A DNA stretch of 64,000 nucleotides. Source: Bacteroidota bacterium (GTDB lineage: Bacteria; Bacteroidota; Bacteroidia; Bacteroidales; VadinHA17). The notes under the pieces were generated by a model. That model had not been told where the DNA came from. It did not search any database and was given only the letters and a program-made list of their open reading frames with translations. Made by a program: the position numbers and the translations under genes. Position 1 is the stretch's first letter. Every line of letters begins with the position of its first letter. This document shows positions 7,967 to 16,332 of the stretch, piece by piece. The DNA lies in contig JADFDS010000011.1 in the NCBI GenBank assembly GCA_018262715.1, positions 227,760-291,759 of the forward strand. The letters are read 5' to 3'.

Positions 7967-9537
7967 ATCCTTCCTTGAAACCTGTTTTGTTAGTTGCCTT
8001 CGGCGAAGAAGAAAACCTGGGGGTGGGGTATCTTATGTCCGTGCTGCAGGGAGCAGGAATTACCAGCCGTATGATCGATATACGGTATGACAGTGAAGAA
8101 ATACTTGCAGCCATAAAAAGAGAGAGTCCTGTTGTGGTGGGATTCTCGGTGATCTATGAAACGTGCCTCGACGGTTTCACGGAGCTTGTCAGCTATCTCA
8201 GAAAGGGTGGTGTTGACTGTCACTTCACTGCCGGAGGCCATTACGCCAGCCTCTATCCCGAAGAACTCTTCGGATTTATTCCAGGCCTTGATTCTGTTGT
8301 CAGGTTTGAGGGCGAGTACACATTCCCTGAGCTTGTAAATTGCCTCGTGACAGCCTCTGACTGGAAAGGACTCAGAAACCTGGCGTACCGCGAAAATGGG
8401 AGGGTAATCAGAACACCTCTGCGGGAACCGGAGAAGAACCTTGACAATTTCCCGTATCCTTACCGGAGGCCCCTCCGGGAGTATGCGCTGGGTAAACGAT
8501 ACTCAACAATAATTTCCGGAAGAGGATGTACATATAGCTGTTCCTTCTGCAATACCGGGGAGTTCTACAGGCAGGCCGGCGGACCACTTAAGCGAATAAG
8601 GAGGCCGGAGGCTGTCGTGGATGAGATGTTGCGCCTCTACTCAGAAAGCGGATGCAGGATTTTTCTTTTTCAGGATGATGACAACCCGGTGAAAACTGCC
8701 GGCGGCAATCTATGGATAAAGTCGTTCTGCAGTGAAATAGAGCGGACAGGCCTTCTGGGCCGGGTAATCTGGAAGATGAACTGCAGGCCTGATGAAATTG
8801 AGCCGGAGATTTTTTCAATCATGAAAAGGCATGGACTCTTTCTCGTATTCATCGGATTGGAAGACGGGACCGACGAGGGGCTGAAACGGTTTAACAAGAA
8901 GATGACTGTGGAATCTGCAAGGTATGGCGTTGAGGTTCTCCGGCAGCTCGGAATCGGATTTGATTACGGTTATATTCTTTTCCAGCCTGAATCGACTTTC
9001 TCATCACTCAGGGAGAGCCTGCGTTTCCTTGAGGAGATCTGCAGGGATAACCTTGTTCCCATTACCTTTCTCAAGCTCATACCTTACTTCGGTACCCGGG
9101 TGGAAAGAGAATTAAGGGAAGCCGGCCGGCTGACCGGCAGGCCGGGGAATTTCGATTATAGTTACCTGACTCCGGCCCTTGACGCCTGCTGGGGTGCAGT
9201 TTTAAATTGCTTTGATGAGTGGCTGTGGGGCCGCAGGGGTGCAGTGAATCTTGCAAAATGGGTCAGGAATTGCCTTGCAGTCCGGGATCATTTCGGAAAA
9301 CCAGATGAAATTGTTGAGAGACAGAGGTCATCATACTGCGAGACCGTCGCTCAGGGCAATCAATTTCTGGCTGAGACCCTGTACGGATTGTTCGACTGTT
9401 TTGAGTCAGGCAGGCACCTTTCAGAAGGGCAGGAAAGAATCGAAAGAATAGCGCTGGAATCTGCCAGAAGACACGATATTATCTGCGGAACCTTCAGGGA
9501 AAACCTCCGGGCAATCCAGGAGGAATCATCGCGCTGA
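7963..9537 (+). CDS. B12-binding-domain radical SAM protein
   Basis: The ORF track starts at the ATG at 7894, but that would overlap the small gene by 73 bp and add about 23 residues with no family character. The TTG at 7963 overlaps the upstream stop as TTGA and begins NPSLKPVLLVAFGEEE, which is the expected first strand of a B12-binding fold, so I choose it (524 aa). Residues about 5-135 form the B12-binding Rossmann-like domain (VVVGFSVIYETC, FTAGGHYASLYPEEL, VRFEGEYTFPELV). The radical SAM core follows, with the 4Fe-4S cysteines in GRGCTYSCSFCNTGEF near residue 190 and the FQDDDNP and GYILFQPEST strands later. The C-terminal third is a helical family-specific tail. The substrate is unknown; the genetic coupling to the 71-residue protein is the main clue. 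Confidence 0.85.
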   Translation: MNPSLKPVLLVAFGEEENLGVGYLMSVLQGAGITSRMIDIRYDSEEILAAIKRESPVVVGFSVIYETCLDGFTELVSYLRKGGVDCHFTAGGHYASLYPEELFGFIPGLDSVVRFEGEYTFPELVNCLVTASDWKGLRNLAYRENGRVIRTPLREPEKNLDNFPYPYRRPLREYALGKRYSTIISGRGCTYSCSFCNTGEFYRQAGGPLKRIRRPEAVVDEMLRLYSESGCRIFLFQDDDNPVKTAGGNLWIKSFCSEIERTGLLGRVIWKMNCRPDEIEPEIFSIMKRHGLFLVFIGLEDGTDEGLKRFNKKMTVESARYGVEVLRQLGIGFDYGYILFQPESTFSSLRESLRFLEEICRDNLVPITFLKLIPYFGTRVERELREAGRLTGRPGNFDYSYLTPALDACWGAVLNCFDEWLWGRRGAVNLAKWVRNCLAVRDHFGKPDEIVERQRSSYCETVAQGNQFLAETLYGLFDCFESGRHLSEGQERIERIALESARRHDIICGTFRENLRAIQEESSR

Positions 9538-9542
9538 ATGAA

Positions 9543-9575
9543 AAGATCCTGCAAACATACGGTTCGCAGGATCTT
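9543..9575. terminator. Hairpin between convergent genes
   Basis: A perfect 10-bp stem (AAGATCCTGC / GCAGGATCTT) with a 13-nt loop lies just after the radical SAM stop and before the convergent gene ending at 9618. There is no long T-run. The left arm plus loop start (ATCCTGCAAACAT) recurs in the tRNA-Ala terminator at 20047, so this looks like a reused terminator module. Confidence 0.6.
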
Positions 9576-9617
9576 AACCTCATAAAATACTCAACAAGAG
9601 AATTATTTCAGCAGCAA

Positions 9618-11861
9618 TCACTGCCTGAGAACCAATATTGTTTCTGAATTGCTTCCCTGTTTGACTATTACAAAATAGCTACCCGGCATGAGGTCACTGC
9701 CAAAACTGATCGTCTCGTTATTCCTGACCTGGTATTTTGAGAGAACTCTCCCTGTAGCATCGCTAACCGAGACCTGAATGGGATTATCAGAATCTGACTC
9801 CACCTGCAGGTTAAAGTTGTAATCAGTCGGGTTTGGCCAGATGAAGGTTATGAAAGGCGCTTTCCCGTTAATGTCATGAGGTACCTTCACCACTATCTCA
9901 TTATATGAGAAATTCCATGACATGTCACGGCATTCGATGATAATATGGTACTCCCTCCCGGTACCGGTGCCGGATCTCTCGGCTCTCAGCATAACAGTTT
10001 GTCCGTCAATGATTTCCCAGTCAGGTGCTGTGTCTCCGTCTCCTGTTCCGTTGTCCGGTTCGCTGCTCCAGACATAGAGCTGACATTCTGTACTGCCGCA
10101 GTTGTCATAGACCTGGTAATCAAGCGGAACCTGCACCATATTATGGTCAGGCGGCCATAACGGATCATAGTTCTCCTTCAGGCCCGACACCACCGGTGCT
10201 TCGTTGTCCCAGACATAAACGTCAAAACTGCATGTTGCCGTAGCGCCTTCAGCATTTGTCAGAACAAATGTATTTGTCGTCATTCCTGCAGGGAAGAATG
10301 AACCGGAGGGCAGGCCGGTTGTCTGGGTCATTGTGACGCCCTCGCCTCCGCAATTCGGGGCAGGCATTACATCGGGGTAGTAGATCCAGGCGCCGCATAT
10401 CCCGGGATCGGATGGAGCATAGATGAAGGACGGACATATTATCCCGGGAACCTGACATGTTGTTGCCATGAAGGCGTATTCTCCTGTCAGTCTGTTGAAG
10501 GTCACCGTATAGGTTCCTGCGGGAACCTGGATGTTGGGTCCGTCCTGGTAGCCATAGCCTGTCGGGAATCCATAATCGCCCCAATTGACATCCCATTCAT
10601 TCTCCATCCTGAATTTAACTTCACCCTGGTTGAACGGGTAATCGGTAAGGGTATAGATGATTCCGTCGGTGGTTGTCAGATCAATGTCGTCGTACCACCA
10701 TCCCGGCAATGCATCGCCCAGGATGCCGATGCTCGGAAATGCAAAATTGTATTCCCCGGTCAGGATATTAAAAGTGACTTTATAGTTGCCTGCCGTTACC
10801 GGAATGGGAGGACCATCAGGAATGGCAGTTCCGGAGGGGAAAGTATTGTTACTCCAGTTCTCTGTCCAGCTGTCATTTTTCCGGAACTTAGCCTCGCCGT
10901 CGGTAAACTGGTATGCTGTCAGCATATACGTTATACCGTCATACGTTATCATATTGACATCGGTATTCCAGTCCTGCCATGGAGGGACTGCGGTGCCGGC
11001 GATACCCAAAAAGGCAGAGCAGTTGTCAACACAGGTGAATGAATACTCCAGGGTTTCCCTGTTGAAAGTGATATCATAGGTTCCGGGATTGGTTACCATA
11101 ATGTCGGATCCGTAGAGGGAGCCTGTGCCTGCGGGAAACTCCGTACCGCCCCAGTTTATCCACCACAAGTCATCCTGCCTGAATTTGACCCTGCCGGTTG
11201 CCAGGTAAAGCTGAACAGCGTAATTGATTCCGTCGGCAGTCTGCATATCAACATCGTTGTCCCAGCCGCTCAGTGAAGATCCCAGGATGCCGACCGAAGG
11301 TGTATAGGGTCCCATGTCTGTAAGTGACACGTTGTCAAAATACATTGACACCGGAATTGCACCGACCTCGAAGCTGAGTTTGTGATAGGGGAAGATGAGC
11401 GTTGTTTTAAAGTCGATTACAACAGTCTTCCATTCGGTGGTGGCGTACTGAGTGTATTTGTCATATCCGATTAAGCTATTCCAATTTCCTCCCGCCTCTC
11501 CAAGAAACAAACCGTAGTCGCGCTCAGCATCAGCCATGACATCATAGGAAAGTCGATACATATGAGTTTGTTGCAGGACAAATCCTGACTGAATCAGCTG
11601 GATTTCCCATGCGTAGTCACCCGGGTATCCATCTGCCGGGATATTGTAGACGCAGATTCCGCTTTCGATATACGCTGATGCAGTCACATAAGGCGACTGG
11701 TACAGGTACCAGGCGTTATCGGGTGATGGATCACCCGTGACAAGCGGGATTTCAGCTGTGGTATCGAAACCGCCGTCGGTCAGAAGTTCCTGGGCATTTC
11801 CCGGCAGGAGAGCCATGAACAACATAACCGCGGCTACCTGTGTAAAGATCTTTGCTTTCAT
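9618..11861 (-). CDS. T9SS-exported multidomain carbohydrate-binding protein with SusF-like repeats
   Basis: 747 residues with a signal peptide (VMLFMALLPGNAQ). Residues about 23-190 resemble a CBM4/9-type jelly roll (LLTDGGFDTT, MYFDNVSL). Three repeats follow, each beginning like VGILGSSLSGWDNDVDM or IGILGDALPGWWYDD and containing KFR..D.W..NWG and a GTYDITFN/GTYTVTFN end; these match the starch-binding repeats of SusE/SusF-type proteins. A HYR-like domain (ATCSFDVYVWDNEAPVV) comes next, and the last 75 residues are a T9SS sorting domain (PNPTDYNFNL, GSYFVIVKQG). The product should be secreted or surface-anchored and bind glycan; no catalytic domain is seen. It sits 33 bp downstream of the M29-like gene on the same strand, so they may be cotranscribed. 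Confidence 0.8.
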   Translation of the reverse strand: MKAKIFTQVAAVMLFMALLPGNAQELLTDGGFDTTAEIPLVTGDPSPDNAWYLYQSPYVTASAYIESGICVYNIPADGYPGDYAWEIQLIQSGFVLQQTHMYRLSYDVMADAERDYGLFLGEAGGNWNSLIGYDKYTQYATTEWKTVVIDFKTTLIFPYHKLSFEVGAIPVSMYFDNVSLTDMGPYTPSVGILGSSLSGWDNDVDMQTADGINYAVQLYLATGRVKFRQDDLWWINWGGTEFPAGTGSLYGSDIMVTNPGTYDITFNRETLEYSFTCVDNCSAFLGIAGTAVPPWQDWNTDVNMITYDGITYMLTAYQFTDGEAKFRKNDSWTENWSNNTFPSGTAIPDGPPIPVTAGNYKVTFNILTGEYNFAFPSIGILGDALPGWWYDDIDLTTTDGIIYTLTDYPFNQGEVKFRMENEWDVNWGDYGFPTGYGYQDGPNIQVPAGTYTVTFNRLTGEYAFMATTCQVPGIICPSFIYAPSDPGICGAWIYYPDVMPAPNCGGEGVTMTQTTGLPSGSFFPAGMTTNTFVLTNAEGATATCSFDVYVWDNEAPVVSGLKENYDPLWPPDHNMVQVPLDYQVYDNCGSTECQLYVWSSEPDNGTGDGDTAPDWEIIDGQTVMLRAERSGTGTGREYHIIIECRDMSWNFSYNEIVVKVPHDINGKAPFITFIWPNPTDYNFNLQVESDSDNPIQVSVSDATGRVLSKYQVRNNETISFGSDLMPGSYFVIVKQGSNSETILVLRQ

Positions 11862-11894
11862 AGGCTTTATATTTTTATGATTGGATTACCAGAA

Positions 11895-13100
11895 TCACTT
11901 TTTTACTGGGACGAGGGCTCCGCCGTCCACCAGCACATTCCCGTCAACTGTCAGGGTGCTGCCGGGAATATGGAAATTATATCCGAAAGTGGACTTGTTA
12001 TCCCCGCCTGCAAAGAGGTTATTACCGATTCCGATCGTAATCATCCCGGCAGGCATCCAGCAGGCAAGCTTGCTGCCAGGTATGATGCTCACATTGGGAT
12101 TGATGCCGATGTCAATGGAAGAAAACTCATCTTTTCTTTCTGCAGAAGCATCATATAGTTCCCTGAGGCGTTCAATACCTGACTCTGCTGTCATTGAGAC
12201 AAGCTTCCCTTTTTGAAAAATGAGGGTGATATTCTTCACCTCAACTCCTGACCCGAAGTCAGAGGCAATAACTATTTTCCCCTCTGCGGTACCGGGTACA
12301 GGTGCCAGGGCTACCTCACCGGCAGGAAGATAAACCTGTGTGGCCAGGACACCTTCTTTGATATCCTCGTCTGACACGATTCCGTCCAGGACTACAGTTT
12401 TCCTTCCTGTTATCTTTACTTTCAGGTCTGTCCCGTTGGGGTTGGTTATATGCACTTCATTACCGGCTTCCAATACTTTCTTGAATGAATTTCCCGTAGT
12501 TTCAAGCGCCTGGTAATCGACGTTCAATCCTTTCCAGAAGATGTCAGACAGTTCCTTGAATGTAATTCCGAATTGTTTTGCCCTGGCCTCCGTGGGATAA
12601 AGTCCGTTACCGATACTGACCTGCCTGATTTTACGGCTAAAAGCAAGATCGGTTACCGGTGCGTTTGCCTGGCTTATTGCCGCCAGGCGCTCAGCCGGAA
12701 TATCTGCAAGCAGGAGGGGATCTTCATTGTAATTAACCCCAATGGCTGCGTCAATGAAGCATAAGATTTTATAATCAAGATCAGGAGCGCGTAAATCATA
12801 TTTAACAGGCACTTCAGTGTAAAACATCCTGGTCAGCCTGTCGCTTCCGACAGTCAGAAGGGGGTAACCTCCCTTTTTTGCCACATTGATGGCGATGTCT
12901 TCAAGCAGCTCCATTTCACGCACTCCGCCCTGGATCAGGACGAATTCGCCTTCCTTTATGTTGGCGCACTGACTGACAATCTTTTGTGCAAGAGATTCTG
13001 TCTCGGCAGATTTAGTCTTGTCTGTCGTTACCTGTGCTTTTGCAACAAAGCCTGGCAACATAACTAGCAAAGTGGCAATTAAGATACCGGGGTTTTTCAT
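11895..13100 (-). CDS. Exported M29-type aminopeptidase-like protein, possibly degenerate
   Basis: 401 residues with a signal peptide (LLVMLPGFVAKAQ). The body follows the M29 (thermophilic metallopeptidase/AmpS) layout: an N-terminal alpha/beta domain with FVLIQGGVREMELLEDI, the turn VHITNPNGTDLKVKITGRK, and VYLPAGEVALAPVPGTAEG, where the Glu of GEV is the first metal ligand of the family. Further on, the segments that usually carry the second Glu, a His and the HxD ligands read IDIGINPNV, GMITIGIGNN and FHIPGSTLTVDG, so several ligands seem missing or shifted. M29 enzymes are normally cytoplasmic, so an exported version is also unusual. It may be a non-catalytic relative. A copy of the shared upstream motif lies 96-140 bp before the start. 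Confidence 0.7.
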   Translation of the reverse strand: MKNPGILIATLLVMLPGFVAKAQVTTDKTKSAETESLAQKIVSQCANIKEGEFVLIQGGVREMELLEDIAINVAKKGGYPLLTVGSDRLTRMFYTEVPVKYDLRAPDLDYKILCFIDAAIGVNYNEDPLLLADIPAERLAAISQANAPVTDLAFSRKIRQVSIGNGLYPTEARAKQFGITFKELSDIFWKGLNVDYQALETTGNSFKKVLEAGNEVHITNPNGTDLKVKITGRKTVVLDGIVSDEDIKEGVLATQVYLPAGEVALAPVPGTAEGKIVIASDFGSGVEVKNITLIFQKGKLVSMTAESGIERLRELYDASAERKDEFSSIDIGINPNVSIIPGSKLACWMPAGMITIGIGNNLFAGGDNKSTFGYNFHIPGSTLTVDGNVLVDGGALVPVKK

Positions 13101-13192
13101 TGTCGGGAGATTTTAGTTAGTTGAACAAAATGGTTTCATCCGCAATACTTCGTCTGTTTTTCATAACAAAGTTCTGTCACAGCAGCGAAGGC

Positions 13193-13239
13193 CATTTTGC
13201 TAATCGTCCCAAAGTTGTGTCTCTGTGTCCCCTGAATTG
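13193..13239 (-). promoter_or_regulatory. Shared upstream motif, copy A
   Basis: On the plus strand the core is CGTCCCAAAGTTG, i.e. CAACTTTGGGACG read toward the M29-like gene on the minus strand, about 105 bp before its start. It matches copies at 14271, 17018 and 19584, each also upstream of a minus-strand gene. This copy is the most diverged (the second half lacks the CCAAAATG block). Confidence 0.45.
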
Positions 13240-13247
13240 TTTTTTTG

Positions 13248-13436
13248 CTACTCGCAGGAATAACCTGAGCTTTCCCACATTTCGATTGCATCCTGGCTGC
13301 ACTCCCAGAATGTCTCATCTCCCATGGTGCATTTTTCGCAATAAAAAATTTCGCATGAGTTGAATCCCGGAATCAGCAGAAAGATGAGTGCAATGTAGAT
13401 CCTGCTGAGTTTTCTCTTTGCTGTCTTTGTTTTCAT
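13248..13436 (-). CDS. Small lipoprotein (62 aa)
   Basis: 62 residues with a basic start (MKTKTAKRKLSR), a hydrophobic segment and a possible lipobox ending at Cys 28 (PGFNSC). The mature part is short and Cys-rich (CEIFYCEKC, FWECSQDAIEMW), with five cysteines after the lipidated one that could form disulfides. No known family. Start and frame are supported by the signal sequence. It lies between the M29-like gene and the FISUMP gene on the same strand, about 65 bp downstream of the latter. Confidence 0.55.
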   Translation of the reverse strand: MKTKTAKRKLSRIYIALIFLLIPGFNSCEIFYCEKCTMGDETFWECSQDAIEMWESSGYSCE

Positions 13437-13500
13437 GGCCGTATGTCATACATGAAGCCCGGGGTCCCTGAAGACCGAAGGTCATATATGGCGCTATTAG

Positions 13501-14208
13501 TCAGTTTTTTATACAACGCACAGAAAATCCATAGCCTTTATCGAGATAGCCTCTGTAAACCTTAATGTCATTATCCCTGAGGTCACGTAACCATGCACTG
13601 CCATCATTGAACTCCGTAGCGGTCCACCACAGACCTCGGTATCCCATGTAGTAGAATGCATGCGGGTCTCCGATGTGGCAGTGTCCCCCTGGAAGACCGT
13701 TAAAGCCAGATTCGTTGGTTACTGATGTGCTCGTGGTTTTCCAGTGTGCAGTGCCAGTCTCTTTTAGTTTTCCACCAGCTGTTTCACTTTCAATTCCGGT
13801 AACGTTTTGTGCATTACCATCCAGATTCAAAATCAAGGTATGCCATTCAGCATCTGTTGGAACATGCCAGCCGGAAGGGCATAGCTTTTTGGTGTTTACC
13901 GCATACCAGTTGTACAGAGCCCCGTAGCTTTCCTTATATAAAGCGGCATCCTCCTCACACCAGGTATATCCGGGATTTTTAATATAAGAGTAGGTCATCA
14001 AAGGTATGGCGGTACCATCGTTGTACTTCGTGGTTTTCAGGTTTTCAGCCATCCATACCTGTGAACCAATGGTTAAGGAAGTATAGATGTTCCCATCCTT
14101 GTCTTTTATTTCAGAAGATTCTTCTTCTTTTTGGCACCCATTGATAAAAAGGAGTGAGATACCTGTTAAAATCAAGGGTAGCATACGGATTTTAGATTTT
14201 GTTTTCAT
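13501..14208 (-). CDS. FISUMP-domain lipoprotein (Fibrobacter succinogenes major paralogous domain)
   Basis: The ORF track starts at 14235, but MKTKSKIRMLPLILTG at 14208 gives a proper signal sequence with lipobox LLFINGC. The mature protein is a single FISUMP domain: KDKDGNIYTSLTIGSQVWMA, ENLKTTKYNDGTAIP, LYNWYAV, LCPSGWHVPTDAEW, GFNGLPGG, WWTATE and the closing YGFSVRCIKN. These domains occur in many copies in Bacteroidota surface lipoproteins; the ligand is unknown. Shared upstream motif copy B lies 75 bp before the start. Confidence 0.85.
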   Translation of the reverse strand: MKTKSKIRMLPLILTGISLLFINGCQKEEESSEIKDKDGNIYTSLTIGSQVWMAENLKTTKYNDGTAIPLMTYSYIKNPGYTWCEEDAALYKESYGALYNWYAVNTKKLCPSGWHVPTDAEWHTLILNLDGNAQNVTGIESETAGGKLKETGTAHWKTTSTSVTNESGFNGLPGGHCHIGDPHAFYYMGYRGLWWTATEFNDGSAWLRDLRDNDIKVYRGYLDKGYGFSVRCIKN

Positions 14209-14270
14209 TGTGGTGGATATTTTGGTTACAATCAATTATCAGTCAAAGCTAAATCATGATTATTTCACAG

Positions 14271-14315
14271 ACTTTTCCATTTGTCCCAAAGATTGGTCTA
14301 AAAGTGCCAAAATGG
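14271..14315 (-). promoter_or_regulatory. Shared upstream motif, copy B
   Basis: Plus-strand core GTCCCAAAGATTG (14283-14295), preceded by CACAGACTTTTC and followed by CCAAAATGG. Toward the gene it reads CCATTTTGG...CAATCTTTGGGAC...GAAAAGTCTGTG. Its core is 75 bp from the FISUMP start codon, the same distance as copy D. Confidence 0.55.
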
Positions 14316-14426
14316 CCCGAGATTGTGGCTGTTTGGTGGGGTTCACATACTTGTTTTAATCCCTGTAGAGTTGTATTTTTAACCCGAAGAAGTTCCCGGT
14401 TAATACCCCGGATAAATACAATAAAT

Positions 14427-14744
14427 ATGGTTGCAGCAAAAAAGTCAGGGAGATTTCCCTGGGGATGGATAGTACTAATCCTTGTTGTCGTACTGCTTTA
14501 TTCAACCAATCCGTCTGAACCGCAGTTCACCTCTTACCTGAAGGACAGGATCAGGGAGCAGGTGAAGGGTGATGAGACCATGTCCGGTGACCTTGCTAGG
14601 CTGCTTTCCGGACCTGCCGCCTCCCTGGCCGGACTGGGAACCGTCAGGAAAGACTATTTCCTGTGTTCAACATATGAGTTAAGCTTACCGGGTGAGGAAC
14701 ATCTTTTCCTGGGCATTATGGATCACTTTGTTAAACTTAAATGA
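14427..14744 (+). CDS. Small membrane-anchored protein, DUF4359-like
   Basis: The frame is open from 14256, but the ATG at 14427 gives MVAAKKSGRFPWGW followed by a single transmembrane segment (IVLILVVVLLYSTNP) and a soluble domain. The STNPSEPQFTSYLKDRI motif right after the membrane segment and the later DYFLCSTYEL and FLGIMDHFVKL strands match my memory of the DUF4359 family. 105 residues. Function unknown. It converges with the aldo/keto reductase gene, 17 bp away. Confidence 0.6.
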   Translation: MVAAKKSGRFPWGWIVLILVVVLLYSTNPSEPQFTSYLKDRIREQVKGDETMSGDLARLLSGPAASLAGLGTVRKDYFLCSTYELSLPGEEHLFLGIMDHFVKLK

Positions 14745-14761
14745 ACAGATCAACCGGTGAA

Positions 14762-16099
14762 TCAGATGTACTCACCGGCAATGCTCAGGTTTTTGTGTGC
14801 ATCCTCAAGAAGGGAATGTATGGGCACTCCATAGGGGCATGCAGCTTCACAAAATCCTTTACAATTCCTGCAGTTTCCGGCATCAGGCCTTCCGAGCCCC
14901 AGGTATTGGCTGATGGCAAATTTTTCACGTGACTGTGCCATAAAATAGTGGTTGAACCGCATAATTGTATTGACCGGAACACCGGCGGGGCAGCTGCTCT
15001 CACAGATGCCGCATGCGTGACGGCAATAAAAGGGTCCGTATATATCACGCATTGAATCAACCATCGACTGGCTTTTCTCAGTCAGTCGCGATCCTGACAA
15101 ATTTATATAATCAGCTACTTCAGTGAAGTTTGAGAAAGAGATCAGGACAGTACTCACTGCCGGATGGTTCAGGACGAAACTTATTGCCGCCTCTTTCCTG
15201 GCGTTTATATCTGAAAGACCATGTTGTATCAGAAACGGCATCGCCTGTTCCTGGCTCTTCATTATCTTGGAGTAAACGTTCTGAATATTCGGGGGGATCT
15301 CCTTATTTTCCTTCTGGTAGTTTGTGACCATGTTCGTCACAATATTGTAAGCTCCACCGAAGGGATCGGTCTTCATAAGTGTTGTTCCGACGTTCTTTTT
15401 CTGGCATTGTTCCAGGATTTTATCACCCATCTCCTGCTGGACATAGTTATAAACGAACATTACAAGGTCAAAGCGCCCGCTGTCAACGGCTGCGCATATA
15501 ACCTTATCCATTGTCTCCGGCGGTTCTCCTGTAAAACTTGACCCGTGGCACGAAACGCCGCTGAATCTCACAATGCCCTCCTTCTTCATTTGCCTTACAG
15601 CACTATGGAATACTTTGTTCTCTGTTGCGATTACAGTGTTTGCAGACCAGAGCATCAACCCGTCAATATAGTGAGTGTCAAGTCTTTCCAGTGTCTTCTT
15701 TACCCTTGAGACAAGAGTCTCTCGTGTATCCTTTTCGGTAACGGCAATCTTTGAATTTATAAAGAGTGATTCCCTGGGACAGGTTTTTATTGCCCGCCCT
15801 ATGGTGACTTCACTGTTTCCTCCTCCATGCCCCTCAATTGAATCAATGAAATTAATTCCACCGGCAACAGCCGCTTTCAGGACACTTTCACTTGCCGTGC
15901 CAGGGAAGCCGCACCCGATGTCTGACACTTTGAATCCGGTTCTCCCCAGAGTCCTGTATTCCCTTATTTCCGGTTGCAGTTGTTCCCGGGGTGAAATCTC
16001 CCGGCCGAACATCGCACCAGAGCCTGCTATGCCTACTCCTGCCATACAGGCTGTTGATTTCGACAGGAATATCCTCCGGTTGACAGTTCTCTTATCCAT
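14762..16099 (-). CDS. Tat-type exported aldo/keto reductase with C-terminal ferredoxin domain
   Basis: 445 residues. The N-terminus (MDKRTVNRRIFLSKSTACMAG) has an RR motif and hydrophobic core typical of twin-arginine export. Residues about 45-330 form an aldo/keto reductase barrel (YRTLGRTGFKVSDIGCG, GINFIDSIEGHG, INSKIAVTEKDTRE, IVRFSGVSCHGSS). Of the catalytic tetrad, Asp (FIDS), Lys (NSK) and His (SCH) are seen, but the Tyr position reads His (EGHG). Residues about 360-440 hold two cysteine clusters, CGICESSCP and CRNCKGFCEAACP, typical of 4Fe-4S ferredoxins. This fused Fe-S AKR family is common in anaerobes; the substrate is unknown. Upstream on the minus strand lies no obvious partner. 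Confidence 0.85.
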   Translation of the reverse strand: MDKRTVNRRIFLSKSTACMAGVGIAGSGAMFGREISPREQLQPEIREYRTLGRTGFKVSDIGCGFPGTASESVLKAAVAGGINFIDSIEGHGGGNSEVTIGRAIKTCPRESLFINSKIAVTEKDTRETLVSRVKKTLERLDTHYIDGLMLWSANTVIATENKVFHSAVRQMKKEGIVRFSGVSCHGSSFTGEPPETMDKVICAAVDSGRFDLVMFVYNYVQQEMGDKILEQCQKKNVGTTLMKTDPFGGAYNIVTNMVTNYQKENKEIPPNIQNVYSKIMKSQEQAMPFLIQHGLSDINARKEAAISFVLNHPAVSTVLISFSNFTEVADYINLSGSRLTEKSQSMVDSMRDIYGPFYCRHACGICESSCPAGVPVNTIMRFNHYFMAQSREKFAISQYLGLGRPDAGNCRNCKGFCEAACPYGVPIHSLLEDAHKNLSIAGEYI

Positions 16100-16332
16100 A
16101 TCGGGGTTTTAAGGAAATCAAAGTTATATCGCCGCGGAGCGGAAGTCAAATATATTTTCCGGCTAAAGACTGAATACACGCGTGTAACACATACGGGCAG
16201 TGTTTGAACTCAAACTGGATAAGGGAAGTAGAATACCCGTTCCACAGCATAAAAGAATGGTGATACATGATTATCCTGAAGCTGGCTCAGAAAAACATAT
16301 TTTTCAGTCTGCCGCTTGTTTGTCTTACAGTA

